Below are positions 16,378 to 25,008 of a stretch of DNA of 64,000 nt, piece after piece. The stretch is from Bacteroidales bacterium. Its GTDB lineage: Bacteria > Bacteroidota > Bacteroidia > Bacteroidales > P3. The translations under genes were made by a program, and so were the position numbers. Every line of letters begins with the position of its first letter. The stretch's first letter is position 1. Below the pieces are notes generated by a model that was not told where the DNA came from, searched no databases, and saw nothing but the letters and a program-made list of their open reading frames with translations. Location of the stretch: contig JAFTBM010000024.1 in NCBI GenBank assembly GCA_017455205.1, forward strand, positions 1 to 64,000. The letters run 5' to 3'.

Positions 16378-16442
16378 CCTCGGAAAAGGGGGAGAAAAAG
16401 AGGAGAAGAAGAGGGGAAGAAGAGGGGAAGAAGGGGAAGCTT
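16378..16442. repeat. Purine-rich dispersed repeat, copy 1
   Basis: An almost pure G/A tract on the plus strand. It shares exact 20-bp-class matches with the reverse complement of the tract at 34588-34652 (for example GGAGAAAAAGAGGAGAAGAA). It lies about 340 bp upstream of the MoxR gene. The rest of the 15.9-16.77 kb gap shows no gene that I can support. Confidence 0.75.
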
Positions 16443-16775
16443 ACAGGAGGCTAAATATCAGCCAGTTACACATTTCTCCTTCTTAAATTACAAAACATTC
16501 ATTTTCAACGATTTGCGTTTTGGCGAATTTTGTGATTTTTTGACGCTGGATAGGGGCATTTGGGGAGGGGAAAGGGAGGCTTTGGAGGAGGACGGAGGGT
16601 AGCGGTGGGTGGTAGTGAAAAAAAATGTTAAAAGTGGATAGTGGGACGGCTTGCATGTAATAAATGGGGCTGCTTTTTGTTATGAAGTGAAAAGTATGAA
16701 GGTGCAGGGGCTTTGCTAACCGAGCAGAGGACTTGGGCCGCATGAAACATAACAACCGACAATTGATATGAGACT

Positions 16776-17777
16776 ATGGAAGGAGTAAACATTCAGGAGC
16801 TTAACGAGCGCATCGGGCGCGAGAGTGCACTGGTGGATGTGCTGACGATGGAGCTTGGCAAGCGCATTGTGGGGCAGCGCCACATGGTGGAGGGGTTGCT
16901 CATAGGGTTGCTCAGCGATGGGCACATACTGCTCGAAGGCGTCCCAGGCTTGGCCAAGACGCTGGCCATCACCACGCTGGCCAAGGCTGTCAATGCCAAG
17001 TTCAGCCGCATCCAGTTCACGCCCGACCTGCTGCCGGCCGACCTTATCGGGACGATGATCTACAGCCAGAAGAGCGAGACATTCCAAGTGAAGAAAGGAC
17101 CGGTGTTCAGCCACTTCGTTCTGGCCGACGAGATTAACCGTGCGCCAGCCAAGGTGCAGAGTGCTTTGCTGGAGGCCATGCAGGAGCGTCAGGTAACCAT
17201 AGGCGAGCAGACCTTCGCACTGGAGGAGCCGTTCCTCGTGATGGCCACGCAGAACCCCATCGAGCAGGAGGGTACCTATCCGCTGCCCGAGGCCCAGGTG
17301 GACCGATTCCTGCTGAAGGTGGTCATCGGCTACCCCAAGCGCGAGGAGGAGCGGCAGATACTTCACTCGGTGGTGAACGACACGCCTTCGTCCAATGGAG
17401 GCTCGCAAGCGGTGCTTTCGCCAGCCGACATACTGCGCGCCCGGGCGGCGGTGAAGGAGGTGTATATGGACGAGAAGATTGAGAACTACATCACCGACCT
17501 GGTGTTTGCCACGCGCTACCCCGAGCAGTATGGCCTCGACCGACTCAAGCCCCTCATCAGCTACGGTGCATCGCCCCGCGGAAGCATCGGGCTGGCCACA
17601 GCCTCGAAAGCCTACGCCTTCATGAAGCGCCGCGGCTACGTCATACCCGAGGACGTGCGGGCAGTGGCCATGGATGTGTTGCGCCACCGCGTGGGTCTCA
17701 CCTACGAGGCCGAGGCCGAGAACATCGGCAGCGAGGAGGTGGTGAGCGAAGTGTTGAACCGCGTGGACGTGCCGTGA
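16776..17777 (+). CDS. MoxR-family AAA+ ATPase
   Basis: The 333-residue cytosolic ATPase has Walker A GVPGLAKT (about 54-61), Walker B LADEINRA (about 118-125) and sensor MATQNPIEQEGTYPLPEAQ (about 158-176). The C-terminal helical lid is complete. MoxR ATPases act with DUF58 and von Willebrand A proteins as chaperone or maturation complexes, here the Bat proteins that follow. The gene starts a long plus-strand run and overlaps the DUF58 gene by 4 bp. Confidence 0.95.
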   Translation: MEGVNIQELNERIGRESALVDVLTMELGKRIVGQRHMVEGLLIGLLSDGHILLEGVPGLAKTLAITTLAKAVNAKFSRIQFTPDLLPADLIGTMIYSQKSETFQVKKGPVFSHFVLADEINRAPAKVQSALLEAMQERQVTIGEQTFALEEPFLVMATQNPIEQEGTYPLPEAQVDRFLLKVVIGYPKREEERQILHSVVNDTPSSNGGSQAVLSPADILRARAAVKEVYMDEKIENYITDLVFATRYPEQYGLDRLKPLISYGASPRGSIGLATASKAYAFMKRRGYVIPEDVRAVAMDVLRHRVGLTYEAEAENIGSEEVVSEVLNRVDVP

Positions 17778-18640
17778 TGGACGAAGAGATTATAAAGAAA
17801 GTCCGCAAGATAGAGATAAAGGCGCGTGGTTTGAGCCGTCAGCTGTTCAGCGGCGAGTACCGCTCGGCCTTTAAGGGGCGTGGTATGGCCTTCAGCGAGG
17901 TGCGTGAGTACCAGTATGGCGACGACGTGCGCAACATCGACTGGAACGTAACGGCTCGGCTGGCACACCCCTACGTGAAGATATTTGAGGAAGAGCGAGA
18001 GCTGACGGTGATGCTGCTGGTGGATGTCAGCGGCAGCGGACGGTTCGGCACACAGGGTCAGTTCAAAGAGGAGCTGGCCGCCGAGGTGGCTGCCACGATA
18101 GCGTTCAGTGCCATAGCCAACAACGACAAGGTGGGGGTCATCCTCTTCAGCGACCGCATTGAGAAATTTATCCCACCCAAGAAAGGTAGGTCGCACATCC
18201 TGCGAATCATCCGCGAACTCATCACCTTCCGCCCTGCGAGCAACGGCACCGACATAGGGACTGCACTGGGCTACTTCAGCAACGCCATGAAGCGGCGCTG
18301 CACGGCATTCCTCGTGAGCGACTTCTTCGACGCGGGCTACAGCGACGCACTGAAATTGGCCGCTGGCAAACACGACTTGGTGGCCTTGCGGCTGGTGGAC
18401 AGGCAGGAGGAACGCGTGGAGAACCTCGGGCTGGTGAAGTTCTACGACCCCGAGAGCAGCGAGACACTGTGGGTCGACACGGGCGACAGGCAGGTGAGGC
18501 AGGCGGTGGAGAGCCGCATCGAGGAGCAACGCCGCCGCACGGTGGAGGGGCTTCGCCGCTACGGCATCGATATGGCCACACTCTACACGGGCGAAGATTT
18601 CGTCCGCCCACTACAGAACCTGTTAAGCAGACGCAGTTAG
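17774..18640 (+). CDS. DUF58 domain protein
   Basis: The 288-residue soluble protein carries the DUF58 signature: GRGMAFSEVREYQYGDDVRN then IDWNVTARL at about 35-65. A vWA-like fold follows with VDVSGSG near 83, retaining part of a metal-ion-dependent adhesion site. This family is always found with MoxR ATPases. The ATG overlaps the MoxR stop (ATG 17774, TGA 17775-17777), which implies translational coupling. Its exact role is unknown; it is presumed to be a MoxR client or adaptor in the Bat system. Confidence 0.93.
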   Translation: MMDEEIIKKVRKIEIKARGLSRQLFSGEYRSAFKGRGMAFSEVREYQYGDDVRNIDWNVTARLAHPYVKIFEEERELTVMLLVDVSGSGRFGTQGQFKEELAAEVAATIAFSAIANNDKVGVILFSDRIEKFIPPKKGRSHILRIIRELITFRPASNGTDIGTALGYFSNAMKRRCTAFLVSDFFDAGYSDALKLAAGKHDLVALRLVDRQEERVENLGLVKFYDPESSETLWVDTGDRQVRQAVESRIEEQRRRTVEGLRRYGIDMATLYTGEDFVRPLQNLLSRRS

Positions 18641-19567
18641 ATGAACGTTAGAAGACATATAGCAGTGCTGGTGGCCGTGCTGGCCGTGGCCACGGCGGCC
18701 TGCGGGCAGACCGCCGCTCGCATCACGCCCGACACCATCGCCCTCGGCGACCAGGCGACCCTGCGCGGCCACTTCGACCGCGTGGCGGGTCAGGGAATCG
18801 AGGTACTCTCCATCGCCGACGACACCGCCAGCGGCGAGCGTCAGGCGGTGGTTACCAGCTTCACGGCGGGCGACCACTATATCTACCTCAGCCCCACCGA
18901 CTCGCTGCGGCTGACGGTGGCCGAGGTGGAGGTGGACACGGTGGCTGCCGAGATTCGCGATATTGCCCCCCTACAGCGGGTACCCTACACCTTTTGGGAG
19001 ATATTCCGCTGGGTGCTGCTGGTGCTGGGCATTGCAGCCCTGGCCGTGGGTGCAATATGGCTCATGGAGCGATTGGGGCACAGGCGCATATTGGGGATAG
19101 CCAGTAGTGAACCCCGCGACACACGTCCGCCCGACGTGCGGGCACTGGAGGGCCTCGAAACACTGCGCAGAGAGCAACTGTGGCAGGCGGGCAAGGCAAA
19201 AGAGTACCACACCGAGCTGACGGATACACTACGCCGCTTCGTGGAGGAGAGCACCGGGATCCGCGCCACCGAGCTCACCAGCGGCGAGACCTGCGATGCC
19301 CTGGCCGAAGGCAATTGGGCAGCGGACAGCAACCACTGGCATGCGGAGACCGCAGCACTGAAGGAAGAGGTACAGCGGCTGAAAGAGATATTTGAGGTGG
19401 CCGACATGGTCAAGTTCGCCAAAAGCGAACCCCTCGCCCACGAGCATGAGCACGCTATGAGCGAGGCGGTGAGGTTTGTGCGCGACGTGTGGCAATGGCA
19501 CACCGATGAGGATTCGACAGCCGAGGCACCCGAGGCCGAAATGAGGAAGGAGGGCGGCGATGCATAG
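18641..19567 (+). CDS. Membrane protein of the Bat operon (DUF4381-like position)
   Basis: The 308-residue protein has a signal peptide or anchor (MNVRRHIAVLVAVLAVATAA), an extracytoplasmic region of about 90 residues, one transmembrane helix at about 125-145 (FRWVLLVLGIAALAVGAIWL) and a cytosolic helical tail with RFVEESTGIRATELTSGETC. In Bat operons a protein of this layout usually sits between DUF58 and BatA. It starts directly after the DUF58 stop and overlaps BatA by 8 bp. No enzymatic motif is seen. The family call rests mainly on context and topology. Confidence 0.75.
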   Translation: MNVRRHIAVLVAVLAVATAACGQTAARITPDTIALGDQATLRGHFDRVAGQGIEVLSIADDTASGERQAVVTSFTAGDHYIYLSPTDSLRLTVAEVEVDTVAAEIRDIAPLQRVPYTFWEIFRWVLLVLGIAALAVGAIWLMERLGHRRILGIASSEPRDTRPPDVRALEGLETLRREQLWQAGKAKEYHTELTDTLRRFVEESTGIRATELTSGETCDALAEGNWAADSNHWHAETAALKEEVQRLKEIFEVADMVKFAKSEPLAHEHEHAMSEAVRFVRDVWQWHTDEDSTAEAPEAEMRKEGGDA

Positions 19568-20552
19568 CCTGACATTTGCCCACCCGTGGGTACTGCTGGG
19601 GCTACTGGCGGTGCCACTGCTGGTCGCCTGGTGGTTGTGGCGCTACCGCAAGCAGGAGGCCGCCTTGCAGCACTCGGACATAGCCCTCTTCGATGGTGTG
19701 AAGAAAAGTCTGCGTGTGCGCCTGCGGTGGTTGCCCTACGCCTTGCGAGTGGTAGCCGTAGCGGCGGCAGTGGTGGCATTGGCTTGCCCACAAAGCCAGT
19801 TGAGCCGCCAGGAGACCACGGTGGAGGGCATCGACATCGTGGTGGCGATGGACATCTCGGGCAGTATGCTGGCCGAGGATTTCCGACCCAATCGGTTGGA
19901 AGCTGCCAAGCGGGTGGCATCCGACTTTGTGGCGGGACGAAAAAACGACCGCATGGGACTGGTGGTATTCGCAGGTGAAGCCTTCACCCAGGTGCCGCTG
20001 ACGATAGACCACCAGGTGCTTATCCGCCAGCTGGATGCAGTCAAGAGCGGCATCATCCGCGACGGGACGGCACTGGGCGATGGACTGGCTACTGCCATCA
20101 ACCGCATCAAAGACAGCGAGGCCAAAAGCAAGGTGATTATCCTGCTGACCGATGGGGTAAACAACCAAGGGAGCGTAGACCCGATGAGTGCTGCCGAGAT
20201 AGCCTCGCTCTACGGTATTCGGCTCTACACCATCGGCATCGGGTCGCTGGGCAAAGCCCCCTACCCCTTCCACGACCAGTTTGGCCGAACAATCTACCAG
20301 GACATTGACGTGGAGATAGACGAACCGCTGATGCGGCAGATGGCATCCGCCACCAGCGAGGGGCACTACTTCCGCGCCACCAACAAGAAGGTGCTGGAAG
20401 AGATATTTGCCCAAATCGACGAGATGGAGAAAAGCAAGATAGACGTAACACAATATGCCCAAACTCGCGGCGAACAGGCACCTTGGCTATGGCTTATGGC
20501 AATGGCATTGCTGCTGGAGGTAGTGCTTCGTCGAGGGTGGTTGGAGATGTAG
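19560..20552 (+). CDS. batA: BatA, von Willebrand A domain membrane protein
   Basis: The 330-residue protein has two N-terminal membrane helices (BatA-type start HPWVLLGLLAVPLLVAWWLW), a vWA domain with a full MIDAS motif DISGS at about 97-101 and a later TDGVN, and a C-terminal helix (PWLWLMAMALLLEVVLRRGW). Bat proteins were linked to aerotolerance in Bacteroides, and related vWA proteins assemble or stabilise other envelope proteins. The domain faces the periplasm or cytosol depending on topology, which is not settled by the sequence. It is followed 15 bp later by BatB. Confidence 0.93.
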   Translation: MHSLTFAHPWVLLGLLAVPLLVAWWLWRYRKQEAALQHSDIALFDGVKKSLRVRLRWLPYALRVVAVAAAVVALACPQSQLSRQETTVEGIDIVVAMDISGSMLAEDFRPNRLEAAKRVASDFVAGRKNDRMGLVVFAGEAFTQVPLTIDHQVLIRQLDAVKSGIIRDGTALGDGLATAINRIKDSEAKSKVIILLTDGVNNQGSVDPMSAAEIASLYGIRLYTIGIGSLGKAPYPFHDQFGRTIYQDIDVEIDEPLMRQMASATSEGHYFRATNKKVLEEIFAQIDEMEKSKIDVTQYAQTRGEQAPWLWLMAMALLLEVVLRRGWLEM

Positions 20553-20567
20553 GTTAAAAGACTACAA

Positions 20568-21617
20568 ATGATGCACTTCGAACATACAGAATACCTTTGG
20601 CTGCTTGTGGCCGTGGCGGCTGTGGGGGCATTGTGGGGAGTGGCTGCATGGCAAAGGAGGAAAAAGATAGCTCGCTGGGCCGACCTCAGCATGCTGGGAA
20701 GGCTCATTCCCGACCAGTCGGGTTGGCGCCCCGCCGCGAAGATGGTACTCACGCTGATGGGTATGGCGTTGGTGGTGGTAGCCCTTGCCAATCCGCAGGT
20801 GGGTACCAAACTGGAAAAGGCCAAGCGCACAGGCGGCGATGTGGCCATTTGCATCGATGTCTCCAACAGCATGATGGCCGAGGATGTGAAGCCCAATCGG
20901 CTGGAGCGCAGCAAGCGGGCAGTGAGCCAGCTGGTAGGCCGCATGGCTGGCGACAGGGTGAGCCTCGTGGTCTTCGCCGGCACAAGCTTCATCCAAATGC
21001 CGCTGACCAACGACTACAGCGCGGTCAAGCTCTTCCTCGACCAAGTGAGTTGCGACATGATTGCCACACAGGGCACAGCCATCGGTGGCGCCATAGAGAA
21101 AGCCATGCAGACTTTCGGCTACGGCGACCCCGACCGCGAGTGGGAGAAAAGCCGTGGCCGTGCCATCATCGTCATCAGCGATGGCGAGAACCACGAGGAC
21201 GATGCCGTGGGGCAGGCTCGTGCCGCTTGGAAAGAGGGCGTGCGCGTATGCACCATCGGTCTCGGTGAACCCAAGGGAAGCCCTATCCCCGAACACAGCA
21301 CTCGGGGCAGTCAGGGCAGCTACAAGCGCGACCGCAACGGAGATATCATTATGACCTACCTCAACGAGCAGATGCTGCGCGACATAGCTTCAGCAGGCGG
21401 TGGCAACTATCAGCGGGCAGGCAATGCAGGAAGCGAATTGAGCGACATAGCCAAAGTAATTGACAACCTCGAAAAGGAGGACTACGATGAAACCGTGCTC
21501 GGCGGGTACGAAAGCCGGTTCCAATATCCACTGGTGGCCGCACTATTATGCCTCATAGCCGAATTACTGATATTTGAACGCCGCAATCGCAAATGGAACC
21601 TCGACGACATACTATGA
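20568..21617 (+). CDS. batB: BatB, von Willebrand A domain membrane protein
   Basis: The 349-residue protein is a paralogue of the preceding gene. It has an N-terminal helix pair, MIDAS DVSNS at about 97-101, the same AEDVKPNRL motif that reads AEDFRPNRL in BatA, and a C-terminal membrane helix followed by ERRNRKWN. It has a family-typical insertion around GLGEPKGSPIPEHSTRGSQG. Its TGA overlaps the BatC ATG (21614-21617). It is presumed to work in one complex with BatA. Confidence 0.93.
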   Translation: MMHFEHTEYLWLLVAVAAVGALWGVAAWQRRKKIARWADLSMLGRLIPDQSGWRPAAKMVLTLMGMALVVVALANPQVGTKLEKAKRTGGDVAICIDVSNSMMAEDVKPNRLERSKRAVSQLVGRMAGDRVSLVVFAGTSFIQMPLTNDYSAVKLFLDQVSCDMIATQGTAIGGAIEKAMQTFGYGDPDREWEKSRGRAIIVISDGENHEDDAVGQARAAWKEGVRVCTIGLGEPKGSPIPEHSTRGSQGSYKRDRNGDIIMTYLNEQMLRDIASAGGGNYQRAGNAGSELSDIAKVIDNLEKEDYDETVLGGYESRFQYPLVAALLCLIAELLIFERRNRKWNLDDIL

Positions 21618-22366
21618 AAAGGATTCTTATCACGGCAATACTCTTGGCTGTAGCCACTTCGGGATTTAGTCAAGCCACACGCAGCCAATTGCGCAAAGGC
21701 AATCGAGACTACGGCAAGGAGAAATACGATCAAGCAGAAGTAGACTACCGACGTGCCCTCGAGGCCGACAGCACCGACTTCCGTGGGCAATACAACCTCG
21801 GCAACACCCTCTACCGCCAAAAACAATACGCCGAGGCAGCCCACCACTACCAACAGGCACTGGCTGGCAACGACCTGACCGACCACCAGAAGGCTCGCAC
21901 ATGGCACAACCTCGGCAATAGCCTCTTCCAACAGGGAAGGCTGAACGGTGAGCAAGGGATGCAACAATTGCAGCAGGCCGCAGGTGCCTACCAAGAATCC
22001 CTCAAGTTGGAGCCCAAAGATGAGGATACTCGCTACAACCTTGCCCTCACGCAGAAGCTCCTTCAACAATTGCAACAGCAAAGCCAGCAACAACAACAAG
22101 GCGACAGCCAGCAAAACCAACAGCAGCAAGGCCAGCAGCAGCAGAACCAACAAGAGCAACAGCAAGGTCAGGAGCAACAATCCCAGCAGGCACAACAGCA
22201 AGAGGGGCAGGAACAGCAAGCGCAGCAAGCCAAGCAGAGCGACAAAGACCTCCAAGATGCCGAGCGAATGCTGGAAGCAGTGAAAAACAACGAGCGCCAA
22301 ACCCTGAAGGAACAGACTCAGAAAGAACAGAAACGCCAACCCGTAAGGTCGGGCAAAGACTGGTAG
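21614..22366 (+). CDS. batC: BatC, TPR protein with glutamine-rich tail
   Basis: The 250-residue exported protein starts MKRILITAILLAVATSGFSQ, a clear signal peptide. Three to four tetratricopeptide repeats fill about 25-145 (GQYNLGNTLYRQKQYAEAA, TWHNLGNSLFQQGR, DTRYNLALTQ). Residues about 150-210 are extremely Gln-rich, encoded by mixed CAA/CAG codons. The C-terminal 40 residues are charged (QDAERMLEAVKNNERQT). It probably scaffolds periplasmic partners in the Bat complex. The in-frame ATG at 21593 is rejected because it would lack the signal peptide at the terminus. Confidence 0.9.
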   Translation: MKRILITAILLAVATSGFSQATRSQLRKGNRDYGKEKYDQAEVDYRRALEADSTDFRGQYNLGNTLYRQKQYAEAAHHYQQALAGNDLTDHQKARTWHNLGNSLFQQGRLNGEQGMQQLQQAAGAYQESLKLEPKDEDTRYNLALTQKLLQQLQQQSQQQQQGDSQQNQQQQGQQQQNQQEQQQGQEQQSQQAQQQEGQEQQAQQAKQSDKDLQDAERMLEAVKNNERQTLKEQTQKEQKRQPVRSGKDW

Positions 22367-22390
22367 CCCCACCAAAACACGTCCACCACA

Positions 22391-24235
22391 ATGCAAAGAT
22401 ACAGATTACCAATCATCCGCAGCCTCGGTCTGCTGACCCTACTGCTACTCACGATAGCCACCCCATCCCTCGGGCAGCAAATAGACGTGCAGGCCCCCTC
22501 TTCAGTCTACGAGGGCGACAACTTCACCATCCGCTTCTCGGTCAATGCCAAGGTGAAAGACTTTCGCGGACCCTCGCTCGATGGCTTTGCCGTGGTATCT
22601 GGGCCGCACCAGTCGCAATCATCAAGCATCAGCATCATCAACGGCCAGGCCAGCTCATCGGTAAACAACACCTTCACCTACAACCTGCAGGCACGAACCG
22701 AGGGTAACTACACCATCGGAGTGGCACGCTGCACGGTGGATGGCAACGTGATAGAATCGCGCCCCATCAGCATACGCGTGGAGAAGCTCAGCCAGCAGAT
22801 GCAGCAGCAACGCCAGCAGGCTCAGCAGCAACGGCAGGCATACGACCCGTGGGCGCAACAGCCGCAACCAGCCACGCAGATTGACGAGAAGTCGCTCTTC
22901 GCCCGTGCCTCGGTGAGCAACAGCCACCCCTATCAAGGCGAACAAGTGATCGTAACCTACAAAATCTACACCCAGCTGCCCATCAGCCAGTTTGGCATCG
23001 ACAAGCTCCCTGGCAACCGAGGCTTTTGGGCCGAAGACCTCAGCAGCGGGCAGCAGGTGAAACAATACGAAGAAACTGTAGACGGGCGTCAATACCAGGT
23101 GGCTGAGATACGGCGTGGTGCCTTGTTTGCACAGCAAAGCGGTCAATTAAGCATTGAACCCCTCGACCTTAACGTCCTCGTCATGGTGCAACGCCAGCGG
23201 CAACGCACAGGGAGCATCTGGGACCTCTTCGACGACCCCTTCTTCAACCCTCGCCAGGCTGTGGAGCGCCCCCTCTCGACCAACCGCATCAACATGCAGG
23301 TGAAATCCCTACCGCAAGCCCCCGAAGGCTACAGCGGAGCTGTGGGGCACTTCGAGGTGCAAGGAAGCCTCTCATCGGGGCAAGTGAAGGCCAACGAAGC
23401 CATCACCTACCGCATCACCGTCAGCGGAAGTGGCAACCTCATGCTCATCGATGCACCCCAGCCGCAATTCCCCACCGCCTTTGAAGTCTACGACCCTCAA
23501 ATCACCGACAACCTCAAGCGTAGCGACAACGGCATCAGTGGCAGCCGCACCTACGAGTGGATACTCATTCCACGCACCAAAGGCGACTACACCATTCCAG
23601 CCTTCAACTTCATCTATTTCGACCCCACCACTGGCCAGTACACCACTCGCCAAGTAGCCGAGCAGCAGATAGCCGTGGCCAAAGGCGATGCCTCAAGTCC
23701 CTCCTACGCCACAGGCAAAGACGACGTGCGCCTGTTGGCCGAAGACATCAACTATATTCGCCCCACCACCAAGCTCACCCCCAAAGGTGCGAATGAGCAC
23801 GTCGGATGGGGCTTTTGGACAACAGTCGCAGCCATTATATGCCTTACAGCAGCCGCCCTTGTGTGGGGAAAGAAACACCGCGCTGCCATGCAGGATACCG
23901 CTGGTCTGCGCCGCCGCCGTGCCACCCGCATGGCACAGAAACGCCTCAAGAAAGCTGCCGCCCACCTCGGCAGTGGCGACACCGCCCTCTTCTACGAGGA
24001 AATCTACCGCGCCATCTGGGGATGCTTGGCCGACAAATACAGCATCCCGCTCTCGCAGCTCAACCGCGACACTGTCAGCCTCAAGCTCGGCGAAAAGCAG
24101 GTGCCCAACGACCAGCAGCAGCACATCATGCAGGTGCTCCAAGACGTGGACATCGCACGCTTCGCCCCAGGCGACCCTGCCACGCTCCAGCAAGGCATCT
24201 ACGACGAAGCCCTCAATATGATAGCCAGCCTCTAA
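22391..24235 (+). CDS. batD: BatD, oxygen-tolerance family protein
   Basis: The 614-residue protein has a signal peptide (LLTLLLLTIATPSLGQ) and tandem beta-sandwich domains of the BatD family (VYEGDNFTIRFSVN, YQGEQVIVTYKIYTQLPIS, VKANEAITYRITVSGSGN). One transmembrane helix lies near 475-495 (FWTTVAAIICLTAAALVWG), followed by a cytosolic helical tail of about 115 residues. A Gln-rich linker at about 135-160 separates the first two domains. It is 24 bp after BatC and 17 bp before BatE. Confidence 0.93.
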   Translation: MQRYRLPIIRSLGLLTLLLLTIATPSLGQQIDVQAPSSVYEGDNFTIRFSVNAKVKDFRGPSLDGFAVVSGPHQSQSSSISIINGQASSSVNNTFTYNLQARTEGNYTIGVARCTVDGNVIESRPISIRVEKLSQQMQQQRQQAQQQRQAYDPWAQQPQPATQIDEKSLFARASVSNSHPYQGEQVIVTYKIYTQLPISQFGIDKLPGNRGFWAEDLSSGQQVKQYEETVDGRQYQVAEIRRGALFAQQSGQLSIEPLDLNVLVMVQRQRQRTGSIWDLFDDPFFNPRQAVERPLSTNRINMQVKSLPQAPEGYSGAVGHFEVQGSLSSGQVKANEAITYRITVSGSGNLMLIDAPQPQFPTAFEVYDPQITDNLKRSDNGISGSRTYEWILIPRTKGDYTIPAFNFIYFDPTTGQYTTRQVAEQQIAVAKGDASSPSYATGKDDVRLLAEDINYIRPTTKLTPKGANEHVGWGFWTTVAAIICLTAAALVWGKKHRAAMQDTAGLRRRRATRMAQKRLKKAAAHLGSGDTALFYEEIYRAIWGCLADKYSIPLSQLNRDTVSLKLGEKQVPNDQQQHIMQVLQDVDIARFAPGDPATLQQGIYDEALNMIASL

Positions 24236-24252
24236 CCCAACAACCCGACACC

Positions 24253-25008
24253 ATGAAAAAGCTCCACACCATCGCCCTCGGCCTGACCCTCCTGCTGACA
24301 CTTCCCTGCACGGCACAAAAGCCCAATCCACAGGCAGCCGACAGCCTCTACCGTCAAGCCGACTACCCCGCCGCCATCGCAGCCTACGAGGCGATTGCAG
24401 CCAGCGGCTGGGAAAGCCCCGAGCTCTACTACAACCTCGGCAACGCCTACTACCGCGACGGACAGAACGCCCGATCCATCCTCAACTATGAGCGCGCCCT
24501 GCGCCTGCGTCCCTCCATGCGCGACGCACAAGAGAACCTTGCCCTCGCCGTCAGCCACACCACCGACCGCATCACTCCCCTGCCTCAATTCTTCCTCTCC
24601 ACTTGGTACAACAATCTCCGTACCCACACCTCCCCCACCCTGTGGAGCCTCCTCTGCCTCCTCTTCCTTGCCCTGCTTGGAGCCTCCATCGTCGGCCTAC
24701 GCCTCGGCGGAAGCCTTGGCCTGCGCAAAGCCTCACTCGCCACCGCCATCGTCAGCTTGCTGCTGGCTGCAATATCGGCTCTGCTACTGGCCACTACCAC
24801 CTCGCACCTACGCTCCCACAGCGAAGCCATCGTCATGGAAGCCACCCTTGCAGTCAAAAGTTCGCCCGAGCCGCAAAGTGCCGACAAGCTCATCCTGCAC
24901 GAAGGCACCAAGGTCAGCATCCTCGACCAGCTCTCCGACTGGTGCAAGATACAGATCGCCGACGGCACCATTGGCTGGTGCCCAGCCGAAACCATCGAGC
25001 GTATATGA
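24253..25008 (+). CDS. batE: BatE-like TPR-SH3 protein
   Basis: The 251-residue protein starts MKKLHTIALGLTLLLTLPCT, with a signal peptide. Two TPR-like repeats lie at about 30-105 (ELYYNLGNAYYRDGQNARS), then two transmembrane helices at about 120-185, then a bacterial SH3 domain at about 195-250 (KLILHEGTKVSILDQLSDWC). This is the usual BatE layout. The frame is open far upstream inside batD, but that extension is antisense-quality sequence with no signal peptide. The stop overlaps the next ATG by 4 bp. Confidence 0.9.
   Translation: MKKLHTIALGLTLLLTLPCTAQKPNPQAADSLYRQADYPAAIAAYEAIAASGWESPELYYNLGNAYYRDGQNARSILNYERALRLRPSMRDAQENLALAVSHTTDRITPLPQFFLSTWYNNLRTHTSPTLWSLLCLLFLALLGASIVGLRLGGSLGLRKASLATAIVSLLLAAISALLLATTTSHLRSHSEAIVMEATLAVKSSPEPQSADKLILHEGTKVSILDQLSDWCKIQIADGTIGWCPAETIERI

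Noticed and set aside
15906..16454. Open frame of 182 residues in the 15.9-16.5 kb gap
   Set aside because: It runs through the REP-like palindromes and purine tract and translates to low-complexity repeats.
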